A stretch of DNA of 64,000 nucleotides from Gemmiger sp. An194 (GCF_002160145.1 NZ_NFKA01000001.1:124001-188000); one strand, 5' to 3'. Shown: positions 1-9,044, counted from the stretch's first letter. The notes: generated by a model not told the origin, from the letters alone. Numbers and translations are program-made.

Positions 1-1
1 C

Positions 2-610
2 GGTGCGGTGGCCAAGCGGGTGCATGCCAACAAGCTGCGTCTGACCTGCGGCACCGACAGCCACCAGGGCGTGGCTGCCTTTGCCAGCGCGGTGGAATAT
101 GCCAGCCTGGAGCAGCTGCTGGACCTGGCGAAGGAAAAGGGCGAGCCTCCCTTCCTGGTTCTGTGCGACGGCGTGGAGGACCCCCACAACCTGGGTGCGA
201 TCATCCGGTCGGCGCTGCTGTGCGGCGCTCACGGTGTGGTGATCCCCAAGCGCGGCGGCGCGGCCATCACCCCCACGGTGCTGAAGAGCAGCGCCGGCGC
301 GGCGGCCCGTCTGCCGGTGGCCAGGGTGGCCAACATCGGCGAGAGCATTCGCCGCCTGAAGGACCAGGGCGTTTTCGTCTACTGTGCAGACATGGACGGT
401 GTGCCCCTGCATCAGAATAACCTGACCGGCCCGGTGGCTTTGGTCATGGGCAGCGAGGGCCGGGGCGTGAGCCCGCTGGTGAAGAAGCTGTGCGACGGTG
501 TGGTCAGCCTTTCCATGGCGGCCCGCGGCACCGGGGTGGACAGCTTCAACGTGAGCGTGGCGGCGGGCATCATCCTGTACGAGATCGCCCGTCAGCGCGG
601 CCAGGGCTGA
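2..610 (+). CDS. rlmB: 23S rRNA 2'-O-ribose methyltransferase, SpoU/TrmH family (5' end missing)
   Basis: The reading frame is already open at the window edge, so the N-terminus (most of the RNA-binding substrate domain) is missing and only the last 202 codons are seen. The visible part is the SPOUT catalytic domain: the motif with DPHNLGAIIRSA, then LVMGSEGRGVSP, then the closing motif with SLSMAARGTGVDSFNVSVA. These form the trefoil-knot SAM-binding site of RlmB/TrmH-type enzymes, which methylate a ribose 2'-OH in 23S rRNA or tRNA. Assignment to RlmB rather than another SpoU paralogue is by overall similarity. The next gene starts 43 bases downstream and may be co-transcribed. Confidence 0.85.
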   Translation, partial: GAVAKRVHANKLRLTCGTDSHQGVAAFASAVEYASLEQLLDLAKEKGEPPFLVLCDGVEDPHNLGAIIRSALLCGAHGVVIPKRGGAAITPTVLKSSAGAAARLPVARVANIGESIRRLKDQGVFVYCADMDGVPLHQNNLTGPVALVMGSEGRGVSPLVKKLCDGVVSLSMAARGTGVDSFNVSVAAGIILYEIARQRGQG

Positions 611-653
611 ACAGAGCCCCGGCCAGCAACTAGCATACGGAGGAACAAAGAGC

Positions 654-3600
654 ATGGCGGATCAAAGAAATTCCAGCTCGGTGGATGATATCCTGGAGAC
701 CCTGAAGCAGGGAAAGAGTGCCCCGGCGGGCGGCTCGGTGGAGGACATCCTGGCAGACCTGGGGCTGGAACAGAAGAAGGCGGCTCCGGCAGTGCATATG
801 GAGCCGGAGACCCCGACCGCCCCGACGCATCGGACGGTCCAGAATTTCTGGCAGGAGCCCGCGCCGGAGCCTCAGAAGCAGCGCAGCCAGAGCCGGGCAA
901 AACAAAAGCCCGCCAAGGCTGCGCCGCCGCCCCAGCAGGAGGAGCCCGCGGCGCCCCGCCTGTCCGACACGATCCAGATGGACAGCGACTTCCAGAAGTT
1001 TTTCAGCGAGAGCGTGGCAGTCATCCCGGATCTGGAGCAGGAGCAGCACCCCGGCTTTTTTGCCCGTTTTGTGGGCCGCAAAAAGAACGCGGAGGCCCAG
1101 GACGACGAGGAAGGCCTGGATGCGGAGGATTACTCCACTGAACTGAACACAACGGAAGAGGACGAGTCCGAGGAGCGGGCACCCAGGCGCCGCCGCTTCG
1201 GCTTCTGGCACAGATGGAATGAGGACGAGGAGGACGCAGCCGAGGAAGAAACCGGCGAGGAGCCGGAGGAGAGCCCGGAAGAGGAAGAGGAGCAGCCCGT
1301 CAAAGAGCGGGAGCCGTTCCGTCTGTTCCACCGGGAGCGCCGCGCCCAGCCGCAGGAGGAGCCGGCCTCCGGTACGGTGGAGCTGCCGCTGCCGGACCAG
1401 GCCCCGGCCCGCCCCACCCCCTGGGTGGATCAGGCGCCTACCCGGCCGATGGCCGAGCCCATAAAGCCTGTCCGGCCCCAGCCGGTGGGCACGGTGCAGA
1501 TCGAGCCGGTGGAAAACCCCGCGGCGGCAGTGAAGCCCGCAGAGCCTGTCCGGCCTCAGCCGGTGGGCACGGTACAGATCGAGCCGGTGGAAAGCCCCAC
1601 AGTGGAGGTGGAGCCCGCAGAGCCCGCCCGGTCTCAGCCGGTGGGTACGGTACAGATCGAGCCGGTGGAAAGCCCCACAGTGGAGGTGGAGCCCGCGGAG
1701 CCTGTCCGGCCCCAGCCGGAAGAGCCCGCAGTGGATGACACACCCACCCGGACTGCCCCGGAATCCGAAAAGCCCATCCAGCCTGCAGAAGCGGACCAGC
1801 CCACCATGGTGCTTCGGCCCGAAGAGCTGGAGCTGGACGAGCATCCCACCGGCTCGGTGCAGCTGGATGTGGAATGGGACAACGAGCCCGGTCCGGACGC
1901 CACCCGGGTGCTGAAGGACGATGCAGGCAAGGGCGGTGCGCCCCGTCTGCTGGGCGATGAAGCTCCCGGCGAGCCCTTTGCAGAGGAGCCCGGCCCGGAA
2001 TATGTGGAGGATTACGAGAATCCGGCGGACGCGCCGATCGTCCAGCAGGATCTGGACCGGCTGCGTCTGACCACCGCCATCCGCACCGGCGTTTCCGCGG
2101 CGGCGGGCCTGGTGCTGCTGTATCTGGGCCTGGCGGTGGGCGACAGTCCGCTGCCCGCCATCGGTGCGGTGGACCCGGCGGTGGCCCCTATGGCCTACCT
2201 GGCGGTGAATCTGGTGCTGCTGGCTGTGGCCTGCGCGGTGAACTGGCGGGTGTTCTGGAACGGCATCCGCGGCCTGTGGGGCGCTCCCACGCCGGACAGC
2301 GTGCTGGCTCTGGCAGGTGTTGGTGCGCTGGTCCAGCTGCTGGTGCTGATGATGAAGGCCGAGACCTTTGAGGCCGACAAGCTTACCCTGTTTGCCGCCC
2401 CGGCGGCGCTGCTGCTCTGCTTCGGCGCGCTGGGCAAATATCTGATGAGCGGTGTGATCAGCCGCAACTTCGCGCTGGTCAGCACCGGAAACGAGCACGT
2501 GGCCGCCTTCCGGCTGGATGATGAGGAGCTCTGCACCCGCCTGGCCGAGGGCCTGGGCGAGCCGGAGCCCTGTCTGGTGGCCAGCCGGCCCACCACTCTG
2601 GTGGAGGGCTTTCTGCGCCGCAGCTTCTCGGTGCGCGCCAGCGACCGGATGCTCCAGCGCATGAGCTGGGTGCTGGCTGGTGCGGCGCTGCTCACTGCTC
2701 TGATCGCCCTGTTCTCCAAACAGGGTCTGGCCATGGCCTTCACCGCCTTTGCGGGCACCCTGTGCCTGGGCGGACCGGCCAGCGCCACCCTGCTGGCAGC
2801 GATTCCCGCTATGCTGATGCAGAAGAGCGCCGCCCGTGTGGGCGCTGTGGTGCCCGGCTGGAGCTCGGTGGAGGAGCTGAGCGGCGCGAACATGATCATG
2901 GTGGGCGCAAAGGACCTGTTCCCCGCCAAGAGCGTGCGGCTGCACGGCATCAAGACCTTCGAGAAGGAGCGCATCGATCTGGCCATCCTGTATGCCGCGT
3001 CGGTGCTCATCGCGGGCTGCGATACCCTGCGGGATGTGTTTATGAACATCATCCAGGGCAAGACCAATATCCTGTTCCCGGTGGAAAGCCTGGAAAACGA
3101 CCCCGGCTTCGGCTTCACTGCCTGGGTGGGCGACAAGCGGGTCATCATTGGCAACCGGGCCATGATGGAAAAGCAGGGGGTGGAGATCCCCTCGCTGGAC
3201 TACGAAAACCGCTACACCAAGGGCAAAAAGCAGGCCATCTATCTGGCGGTGAGCGGCCGGCTGTTCGGCATGTTCCTGGTCAGCTACAAGGCCGATGAGC
3301 AGGCATCCCATGTGCTGGAGGCCCTGAACCGTCAGGGTGTGTCGGTACTGGTAAAGAGCGATGACTTCTCGCTGACCACCGAGCTGATCAGCCAGGTTTA
3401 CGGCCTGGAGGAGGGCTGTGTGAAGGTGCTCAGCGGCGCCGAGCGGCGCGCCCTGACGCCGGTCACCGAATACCGGCAGTACAGCCCCGGCTGCATGGCT
3501 CACATCGGCAGCTTTGCCTCCTTTGTGGGCGGTCTGCTGGCGGCGGCGGGCGCGGCCTCGGCCGAGCGCACCTCCTCTCTGGTGCAGGCGGCGGGCATTC

Positions 3601-3737
3601 TGGTCAGCGTGGTGCTGGCACTGCTGCTGGCCTTCACCGGCGGCATGGCCGCATTGGCTCTGCCCGCGCTGGTGCTTTACCAGGCGGCCTGGGCGGTGCT
3701 CACCCTGATGATTCCCATGCTCAAACGATACGAGTAA
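654..3737 (+). CDS. P-type-ATPase-like membrane protein without catalytic motifs (pseudo-ATPase)
   Basis: This 1027-residue protein starts at an ATG 9 bases after a GGAGG site. Residues 1 to about 465 look disordered: they are rich in Glu, Pro and Arg, begin with two SVDDIL/SVEDIL motifs, and include a 26-residue unit repeated three times. From about residue 470 the chain follows the plan of P1-type metal ATPases: several membrane helices, a helix with LCLGGPASATL where CPC would lie (about 703-713), a nucleotide-binding-like segment with VGDKRVIIGN (about 825), and two C-terminal helices. The phosphorylation motif DKTGT is absent; the matching place (about 745-755) reads MVGAKDLFPA. The hinge TGDN is replaced by KSDDF. 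ATP-driven transport is therefore unlikely; a structural or sensing role is possible. It follows the rRNA methylase gene closely and is closed by a strong terminator. Confidence 0.6.
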   Translation: MADQRNSSSVDDILETLKQGKSAPAGGSVEDILADLGLEQKKAAPAVHMEPETPTAPTHRTVQNFWQEPAPEPQKQRSQSRAKQKPAKAAPPPQQEEPAAPRLSDTIQMDSDFQKFFSESVAVIPDLEQEQHPGFFARFVGRKKNAEAQDDEEGLDAEDYSTELNTTEEDESEERAPRRRRFGFWHRWNEDEEDAAEEETGEEPEESPEEEEEQPVKEREPFRLFHRERRAQPQEEPASGTVELPLPDQAPARPTPWVDQAPTRPMAEPIKPVRPQPVGTVQIEPVENPAAAVKPAEPVRPQPVGTVQIEPVESPTVEVEPAEPARSQPVGTVQIEPVESPTVEVEPAEPVRPQPEEPAVDDTPTRTAPESEKPIQPAEADQPTMVLRPEELELDEHPTGSVQLDVEWDNEPGPDATRVLKDDAGKGGAPRLLGDEAPGEPFAEEPGPEYVEDYENPADAPIVQQDLDRLRLTTAIRTGVSAAAGLVLLYLGLAVGDSPLPAIGAVDPAVAPMAYLAVNLVLLAVACAVNWRVFWNGIRGLWGAPTPDSVLALAGVGALVQLLVLMMKAETFEADKLTLFAAPAALLLCFGALGKYLMSGVISRNFALVSTGNEHVAAFRLDDEELCTRLAEGLGEPEPCLVASRPTTLVEGFLRRSFSVRASDRMLQRMSWVLAGAALLTALIALFSKQGLAMAFTAFAGTLCLGGPASATLLAAIPAMLMQKSAARVGAVVPGWSSVEELSGANMIMVGAKDLFPAKSVRLHGIKTFEKERIDLAILYAASVLIAGCDTLRDVFMNIIQGKTNILFPVESLENDPGFGFTAWVGDKRVIIGNRAMMEKQGVEIPSLDYENRYTKGKKQAIYLAVSGRLFGMFLVSYKADEQASHVLEALNRQGVSVLVKSDDFSLTTELISQVYGLEEGCVKVLSGAERRALTPVTEYRQYSPGCMAHIGSFASFVGGLLAAAGAASAERTSSLVQAAGILVSVVLALLLAFTGGMAALALPALVLYQAAWAVLTLMIPMLKRYE
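1467..1719 (+). repeat. 78-bp in-frame tandem repeat, three full copies plus a partial one
   Basis: Units lie at 1467-1544, 1545-1622 and 1623-1700, with a fourth broken copy up to about 1719. Each encodes 26 residues with the core RPQPVGTVQIEPVE. Copies 2 and 3 are nearly identical, so the last duplication is recent or homogenised. The repeat lies in the disordered N-terminal half of the pseudo-ATPase gene and keeps the frame, so copy number could vary between strains. Confidence 0.9.
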
Positions 3738-3760
3738 TAGAACGTGTTTTGAAAGCTGCC

Positions 3761-3793
3761 AAAAGGCGCGCCCACATCGGGCGCGCCTTTTGT
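3761..3793 (+). terminator. Intrinsic terminator after the pseudo-ATPase gene
   Basis: A 13-bp perfect stem (AAAAGGCGCGCCC with GGGCGCGCCTTTT, loop ACATC) ends in a T-run. The remaining 3794-3997 before the next gene is AT-richer, holds an imperfect hairpin (CTGCACAAA with TTTTGTGCAG, about 3841-3870) and a possible weak -10 (TATAGA, 3934). No gene was seen there. Confidence 0.85.
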
Positions 3794-3997
3794 GCGTTTT
3801 TGTGCAAAAACAACCGGGGAATTTCCGTCAATAGGCAATCTGCACAAAGCTTGCAATTGATTTTGTGCAGGGAAACCAGCCTTTTTTTAGAACATTATCT
3901 TTAAAAAGCTTTATGATTGTGATAAGATTTTTGTATAGATTGCTGCCGCTGCAATTTCTCGTGGCAAAACAGGCGGCAGAAGAGAGGGTATTAACTT

Positions 3998-6082
3998 ATG
4001 AATTACGCCAACAAAGACATCCGAAACATCCTGGTAGCCGGTCACGCCGGCTGCGGCAAGACCACCCTGATCGAAGCACTGCTGTTCAGCACCGATCCTG
4101 AGATGCAGCGCGCCGGTACCGTGCAGGACGGCAACACCGTGTGCGACTTTGATCCCGAGGAGCAGAAGCGCCACGCCAGCCTGGCGGCGGCCGTTGCCCC
4201 CGTGGAGTACGACGGTGTGAAGCTGAATTTCATCGACGCCCCCGGCCTGTTTGATTTTGAGCTGGGCATGTACGAGGGCATTCAGGCTGCAGAGAGCGTG
4301 CTGATCACTGTGTCAGCCCGTTCGGGTGTGACCGTTGGCGCGGAAAAGGCGTTCCATCTGGCCGAGAAGCACGGCAAGAGCAAGATGATCTTCGTGAACA
4401 AGACCGATCTGGAAAACGCCAACTACTATAAGATTCTGGAAAATCTGAAGACCAAGTTCGGCCCCAGCATCTGCCCCTGCGTGGTGCCTGTGCGGCAGGA
4501 CGACGGCACCATTCTGTATGTGAACCTGTTCAGTCAGAAGGCCTTCAAGTATGAGAGCGGCAAGCAGGTGCAGGTGGAGCTGCCCGAGATGGGCCACCGT
4601 CTGGAGGGCCTGGTCGCCGCCATGAGCGAGGCCGTGGCCGAGACCGACGACGAGCTGATGGAGAAGTTCTTCTCCGGCGAGCCCTTCACCACCGAGGAGA
4701 TCGTGAACGGCCTGGCCAAGGGCTGCCGCAGTGGCGCCATCACCCCTGTGTTCTGCGGCAGTGCCGTGAACCAGCAGGGTCTGGACATGCTGCTGTACAA
4801 CCTGAAGGTCCTGCTGCCCAGCCCGGCGGACGCACCCGCTGTTCTGGCCGAGGATGCCGCCGGTGAGCCGGTGGAGGTCGCCTGCGATGAGGCCGGCCCC
4901 CTGGCTGCCTACGTGTTCAAGACCGTGGCCGATCCCTTTGTGGGCAAGCTGTCCTACGTGAAGGTGGTCAGCGGCACCCTGAAGAGCGACAGCGCCCTGG
5001 TAAACGCCCGCACCGGCGAAGCCGAGCGCATGGGCAAGCTGCTCTATGTGAAGGGCAAAAAGCAGACTGATACCACTGTGATCGGCGCGGGCGACATCGG
5101 CGCAGTGACCAAGCTGCCCGCCGCCCAGACCGGCGATACCCTGTGCGAGGCCGGCCGTGTGGTCAAGCTGCCCGCCCCCGCATTCCCCACGCCCACTTTG
5201 TCCATGGCCATCCGTGTGGCCAAGAAGGGCGACGAGGGCAAGATCGGCGCGGCTCTGGCCCGCCTGATGGAAGAGGACCCCACCCTGACCTACCGTGTGG
5301 ACACCGAGACCGGCCAGCAGATCATCAGCGGCCTGGGCGAGCAGCATCTGGACGTGGTGGTCGCCAAGCTGAAAGCAAAATTCGGCGTGGATGTGGAGCT
5401 CACCGTGCCTAGAGTGGGCTACCGTGAGTCCGTGCGCAAGAAGTGCAAGGCCCAGGGCCGTCACAAGAAGCAGACCGGCGGTCACGGCCAGTTCGGTGAT
5501 GTGTGGATCGAGTTCGAGCCCTGCGACAGCGAGGAGCTGGTCTTCGAGGAGAAGGTATTCGGCGGCAGCGTGCCCAAGAACTACTTCCCCGCGGTGGAAA
5601 AGGGCCTGCGCCAGGCAGCCGAGCACGGCGTGCTGGCGGGCTACCCGGTGGTTGGCCTGAAGGCCACCCTGCTGGACGGCAGCTATCATCCGGTGGACTC
5701 CAGCGAAATGGCCTTCATCATGGCCGCCAAGCTGGCTTATAAGGCCGCTCTGCCCGAGGCCGGCCCCATGATCCTGGAGCCTGTGGGCACCCTGAAGGCC
5801 CATGTTCCCGCCGACAACACCGGAGACGTGATGGGCGATGTGACCAAGCGGCGCGGCCGTGTTCTGGGCATGAACCCGGACGAGGACGGCCTGCAGGTCG
5901 TGGAGGCGGAAGTGCCCATGGCCGAGATGCAGGACTTCACCACCTTCATGCGTCAGCTGACCCAGGGCCGCGGCCACTTCACCCTGGAGTTTGCCCGCTA
6001 CGAGCCTCTGCCCACCAACCTGGAGGGCAAGGTCATTGAGGAGGCCAAGAAGCTGCGCGGCAATACCGACGACGAGGAATAA
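3998..6082 (+). CDS. Elongation factor G-like GTPase (EF-G2 type)
   Basis: At 694 residues it has the full five-domain EF-G layout: P-loop GHAGCGKT (15-22), switch II DAPGL (80-84), NKTD (about 134-137), domain II, and the III-V region with the RGR loop. In true EF-G switch II reads DTPGH, and the His is needed for ribosome-stimulated GTP hydrolysis; here it is Leu. Paralogous EF-G2 proteins, such as mycobacterial FusA2, also lack this His. I therefore infer a specialised ribosome-associated GTPase, not the main translocase or a tetracycline protection protein. It stands alone between two terminators, with an AGAGAGGG ribosome site upstream. Confidence 0.8.
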   Translation: MNYANKDIRNILVAGHAGCGKTTLIEALLFSTDPEMQRAGTVQDGNTVCDFDPEEQKRHASLAAAVAPVEYDGVKLNFIDAPGLFDFELGMYEGIQAAESVLITVSARSGVTVGAEKAFHLAEKHGKSKMIFVNKTDLENANYYKILENLKTKFGPSICPCVVPVRQDDGTILYVNLFSQKAFKYESGKQVQVELPEMGHRLEGLVAAMSEAVAETDDELMEKFFSGEPFTTEEIVNGLAKGCRSGAITPVFCGSAVNQQGLDMLLYNLKVLLPSPADAPAVLAEDAAGEPVEVACDEAGPLAAYVFKTVADPFVGKLSYVKVVSGTLKSDSALVNARTGEAERMGKLLYVKGKKQTDTTVIGAGDIGAVTKLPAAQTGDTLCEAGRVVKLPAPAFPTPTLSMAIRVAKKGDEGKIGAALARLMEEDPTLTYRVDTETGQQIISGLGEQHLDVVVAKLKAKFGVDVELTVPRVGYRESVRKKCKAQGRHKKQTGGHGQFGDVWIEFEPCDSEELVFEEKVFGGSVPKNYFPAVEKGLRQAAEHGVLAGYPVVGLKATLLDGSYHPVDSSEMAFIMAAKLAYKAALPEAGPMILEPVGTLKAHVPADNTGDVMGDVTKRRGRVLGMNPDEDGLQVVEAEVPMAEMQDFTTFMRQLTQGRGHFTLEFARYEPLPTNLEGKVIEEAKKLRGNTDDEE

Positions 6083-6114
6083 TTTCTCCGGCATCGGCAT
6101 AACAATGGATTGAA

Positions 6115-6158
6115 AACGGGACCCGCGGAAGGGACAACTCCCTTTCCGCGGGCCCCGT
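6115..6158 (+). terminator. Long hairpin after the EF-G2-like gene
   Basis: A stem of nearly 20 bp (ACGGGACCCGCGGAAGGGA with its near-complement ending CCCCGT) has loop CAAC. The T-run after it is poor, so termination may be incomplete. Confidence 0.65.
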
Positions 6159-6217
6159 TCCGTTTGCCAAAAAGCAAGAGGGATTTTTGGTTATTCAGCC
6201 AAAAAAAGGGGGTTCGG

Positions 6218-6246
6218 TTGACAAATGGCCCAGAACTCGTTATACT
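6218..6246 (+). promoter_or_regulatory. Sigma-A promoter of greA
   Basis: TTGACA (6218-6223), 17-base spacer, TATACT (6241-6246). Transcription should start near 6253, giving a leader of about 130 bases before greA in which I saw no clear riboswitch or leader peptide. Confidence 0.85.
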
Positions 6247-6385
6247 ATCAAAATTAAATGGAAGCAAAGCGCGGTCCATTGTGAGTTGTGAACAAGCATA
6301 CCCCCCTTGGGCACCGCCGGTACCACAGGTCCGGCAGGGCATTTGACGGCCGCGGCTTCCCACAGATTAAGGAGTAAACAGAACC

Positions 6386-6874
6386 ATGAGCAATGTAAAA
6401 GAAGTTATTGTGACCGTCGCCGGCCTGAAGGCCCTGGAGGACGAGCTGGAGGAACTGAAGACCGTCCGCCGCAAGGACGTTGCGGAGAAGATCAAGGTGG
6501 CCCGCGGCTTCGGCGACCTGTCCGAGAACAGCGAGTACGACGAGGCCAAGAACGAGCAGGCCTTCATCGAGAGCCGCATCGCCCAGTTGGAGGCCATGCT
6601 GAAGAACGCCCGCGTGATCGATAACGACGAGCTGAACCTGGACACCGTTTCCGTGGGCACCCACGTGAAGATCGAGGACGAGGACGGCGAGGTTGAGGAG
6701 TACGACATCACCGGCTCCACCGAGGCGGACCCCCTGAACGGCAAGATCAGCGACGAGAGCCCCGTGGGCGCTGCTCTGATGGGCCAGAAGGTCGGCCAGA
6801 CCGTGACCGTGACCCTGCCCAACGGCGGCACCATCGATTTCAAGATCCTGGAGATCAGCCGCGCTGCCATGTAA
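6386..6874 (+). CDS. greA: Transcription elongation factor GreA
   Basis: This 162-residue protein has the normal GreA length and layout: an N-terminal antiparallel coiled coil (about 1-75) and a C-terminal FKBP-like domain. The coiled-coil tip carries [16 protein letters not shown], whose acidic residues enter the RNA polymerase secondary channel and promote cleavage of backtracked RNA. The C-terminal half has the typical [14 protein letters not shown] segment. An AAGGAG site precedes the ATG, and a consensus promoter lies upstream. A hairpin terminator follows, and the lysS promoter overlaps it. Confidence 0.97.
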   Translation: MSNVKEVIVTVAGLKALEDELEELKTVRRKDVAEKIKVARGFGDLSENSEYDEAKNEQAFIESRIAQLEAMLKNARVIDNDELNLDTVSVGTHVKIEDEDGEVEEYDITGSTEADPLNGKISDESPVGAALMGQKVGQTVTVTLPNGGTIDFKILEISRAAM

Positions 6875-6911
6875 TCGGCAAAAATCGCAAAAAAAGAAGA
6901 TCGTTTTCCGC

Positions 6912-6939
6912 AAAAAGAGGTGCCACGGCGCCTCTTTTT
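6912..6939 (+). terminator. greA terminator
   Basis: AAAAAGAGGTGCC pairs with GGCGCCTCTTTTT (one G-U pair) and ends in T5. A TATAAT at 6944-6949, just downstream, is the likely -10 of lysS, so terminator and promoter abut. Confidence 0.8.
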
Positions 6940-7024
6940 GTGCTATAATAAGGCAGTATGCCCGCCGTATGCGGGCCAAACTATCATATCCGCGCCAACC
7001 GGCGCGTTTTTTGGAGGGAATAGC

Positions 7025-9022
7025 ATGGAGCTGAACGAAAACAAGAACCCCAACCCCCAGCAGGATCAGGAGCTCAGCGAAAAGGCTTACAACGAGCTGG
7101 TCGCTGTGCGCCGCGACAAGCTGAAAGCCCTGCAGGAAGCGGGCAACGACCCCTTCCAAAAAACCAAATATCCGCAGGACGCTTTCGCCGCGGACATCAA
7201 AAAGGAATACGACTATCTGGCCGCTGAGGAAGAGACCGACCGCACCGTGTGCATGGCCGGCCGCATGATGAGCAAGCGCGTGATGGGCAAGGCCAGCTTT
7301 GCCGACCTGCGCGACGCCTCCGGCAACATCCAGCTGTACATTCGCCGCGATGTGATCGGTGAAGAGGAGTACGCCGGCTTCAAGAAGTTCGACATCGGTG
7401 ATGTGATCGGCATCAAGGGCCAGGTGTTCCGCACCAAGATGGGCGAGATCAGCATCCGCTGCACCGATGTGGTGCTGCTGGCCAAGAGCCTGCTGCCCCT
7501 GCCCGAGAAGTTCCACGGCCTGAAGGACCAGGAGCTGCGCTACCGCCAGCGTTATGTGGACCTGATCATGAATCCCGAGGTGCGCCGCACCTTCGAGATC
7601 CGTTCCCGTTTCATCCGCTTCATGCGCTCCTACCTGGATCAGCGCAACTACATGGAAGTGGAGACCCCGGTGCTGAACACCATCGCCGGCGGCGCGGCTG
7701 CCCGCCCCTTCATCACCCATCACAACACCCTGGATCTGGACATGTACATGCGCATCGCCACCGAGCTGCCCCTGAAGCGGCTGATCGTGGGCGGCATCGA
7801 CCGGGTGTATGAGATCGGCCGTATCTTCCGCAACGAGGGCATGGACCCCAAGCACAACCCCGAGTTCACCACCGTGGAGCTGTACCAGGCCTACGCCGAC
7901 TTCCACGACATGATGGACATCGCCGAGGGCATCCTGTCCGGCGCCGCCAAGGAGATCCTGGGCAGCTACCAGGTGAAGTGGCAGGGCGAGGACATCGACC
8001 TGACCCCCGGCTGGCGCCGCCTGACCATGGTGGACGCCGTGAAGGAGTACACCGGCGTGGACTTCGGCGCCATCACCGATGACGCCGAGGCTGTGGCTGC
8101 TGCCAAGGCCATTGGCGTGGAGCTGGCCGACACCGCCGACAAGACCTGGGGCAACGCCCTGTACGCCTGCTTCGACCAGAAGGTGGAGGAGCAGCTGATC
8201 CAGCCCACCTTCATCACCATGTACCCGGTGGAGGTCTCCCCGCTGACCAAGCGCAGCCCCGAAGATCCCCGCCTGACCGAGCGCTTCGAGCTGTTCATCT
8301 GCCACAGCGAGCTGGCCAACGCCTACTCCGAGCTGAACGATCCCATCGACCAGCGCGCCCGCTTCGAGAAGCAGCTGGAGCTGCGCGACCGGGGCGACGA
8401 CGAGACCGAGATGATGGACGAGGACTTCCTCACCGCTCTGGAGTACGGCATGCCTCCCACGGGCGGCATGGGCATGGGCATCGACCGCTGCGTTATGATG
8501 CTCACCGGCTCCGACACCATCCGTGAGGTCATCCTGTTCCCCACCATGAAGCCGCTGGATGCGCCCAAGAAGCAGGAGAAGGCCGCCGTCAAGGCCCAGC
8601 CCGCTGCTGCTGTGGCTGAGCCTGCCGCTTCCGTGGCCGAGCCCATCGACTTCTCCAAGGTGGAGATCGAGCCTCTGTTTGCCGATATGGTGGACTTCGA
8701 GACCTTCTCCAAGTCCGACTTCCGCGCCGTGAAGGTGAAGGCCTGTGAGGCCGTGAAGAAGTCCAAGAAGCTGCTGAACTTCACTCTGGACGACGGTACC
8801 GGCACGGATCGCACGATTCTGAGCGGAATCCATGCCTACTACGAGCCCGAGGAGCTGGTGGGCAAGACCCTGATTGCCATCACCAACCTGCCTCCCCGTC
8901 CCATGATGGGCATCGAATCCTGCGGCATGCTGCTCTCCGCGATTCATACCGAGGAGGGCGAAGAAAAGCTGCATCTACTGATGGTGGACGAGCACATCCC
9001 CGCGGGTGCCAAGCTGTATTGA
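7025..9022 (+). CDS. lysS: Lysyl-tRNA synthetase (class II) fused to a C-terminal tRNA-binding domain
   Basis: The ATG at 7025 is chosen because GGAGGG lies 7-12 bases before it; the product has 665 residues. Residues 1 to about 510 form standard bacterial LysRS: an OB-fold anticodon-binding domain, class II motif 2 (RIFRNEGMD with HNPEFT) and motif 3 (GMGMGIDRCVMMLT). An Ala/Pro/Glu linker (about 515-540) then leads to about 125 residues of the Trbp111/MetRS-beta type (KSDFRAVKVKACEAV, SGIHAYYEPEELVGK, NLPPRPMMGIESCGMLL). That domain normally sits on MetRS or stands alone and binds the tRNA elbow. It probably raises affinity for tRNA-Lys. It charges tRNA-Lys in the cytoplasm. Confidence 0.95.
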   Translation: MELNENKNPNPQQDQELSEKAYNELVAVRRDKLKALQEAGNDPFQKTKYPQDAFAADIKKEYDYLAAEEETDRTVCMAGRMMSKRVMGKASFADLRDASGNIQLYIRRDVIGEEEYAGFKKFDIGDVIGIKGQVFRTKMGEISIRCTDVVLLAKSLLPLPEKFHGLKDQELRYRQRYVDLIMNPEVRRTFEIRSRFIRFMRSYLDQRNYMEVETPVLNTIAGGAAARPFITHHNTLDLDMYMRIATELPLKRLIVGGIDRVYEIGRIFRNEGMDPKHNPEFTTVELYQAYADFHDMMDIAEGILSGAAKEILGSYQVKWQGEDIDLTPGWRRLTMVDAVKEYTGVDFGAITDDAEAVAAAKAIGVELADTADKTWGNALYACFDQKVEEQLIQPTFITMYPVEVSPLTKRSPEDPRLTERFELFICHSELANAYSELNDPIDQRARFEKQLELRDRGDDETEMMDEDFLTALEYGMPPTGGMGMGIDRCVMMLTGSDTIREVILFPTMKPLDAPKKQEKAAVKAQPAAAVAEPAASVAEPIDFSKVEIEPLFADMVDFETFSKSDFRAVKVKACEAVKKSKKLLNFTLDDGTGTDRTILSGIHAYYEPEELVGKTLIAITNLPPRPMMGIESCGMLLSAIHTEEGEEKLHLLMVDEHIPAGAKLY

Positions 9023-9044
9023 TCCCGCGGAACTGAAATGACCG

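Noticed and set aside
1467-1719. Regular repeats that could suggest a CRISPR array
   Set aside because: The units are contiguous, with no spacers, and are in frame within a protein gene; no cas genes are near.
630-3503. A 957-codon open frame on the minus strand opposite the pseudo-ATPase gene
   Set aside because: It is a GC-rich shadow: His/Gly/Leu-rich, no ribosome site, no family pattern. The plus-strand gene has a good start, periodic codon use and a terminator. The same applies to the long minus frames at 4313-6100 and 6254-8974 and the plus frame at 12343-14322.
3998-6082. Tetracycline ribosomal protection protein (TetM-like)
   Set aside because: Switch II lacks the His, and the overall pattern matches EF-G2 paralogues; there is no resistance context.
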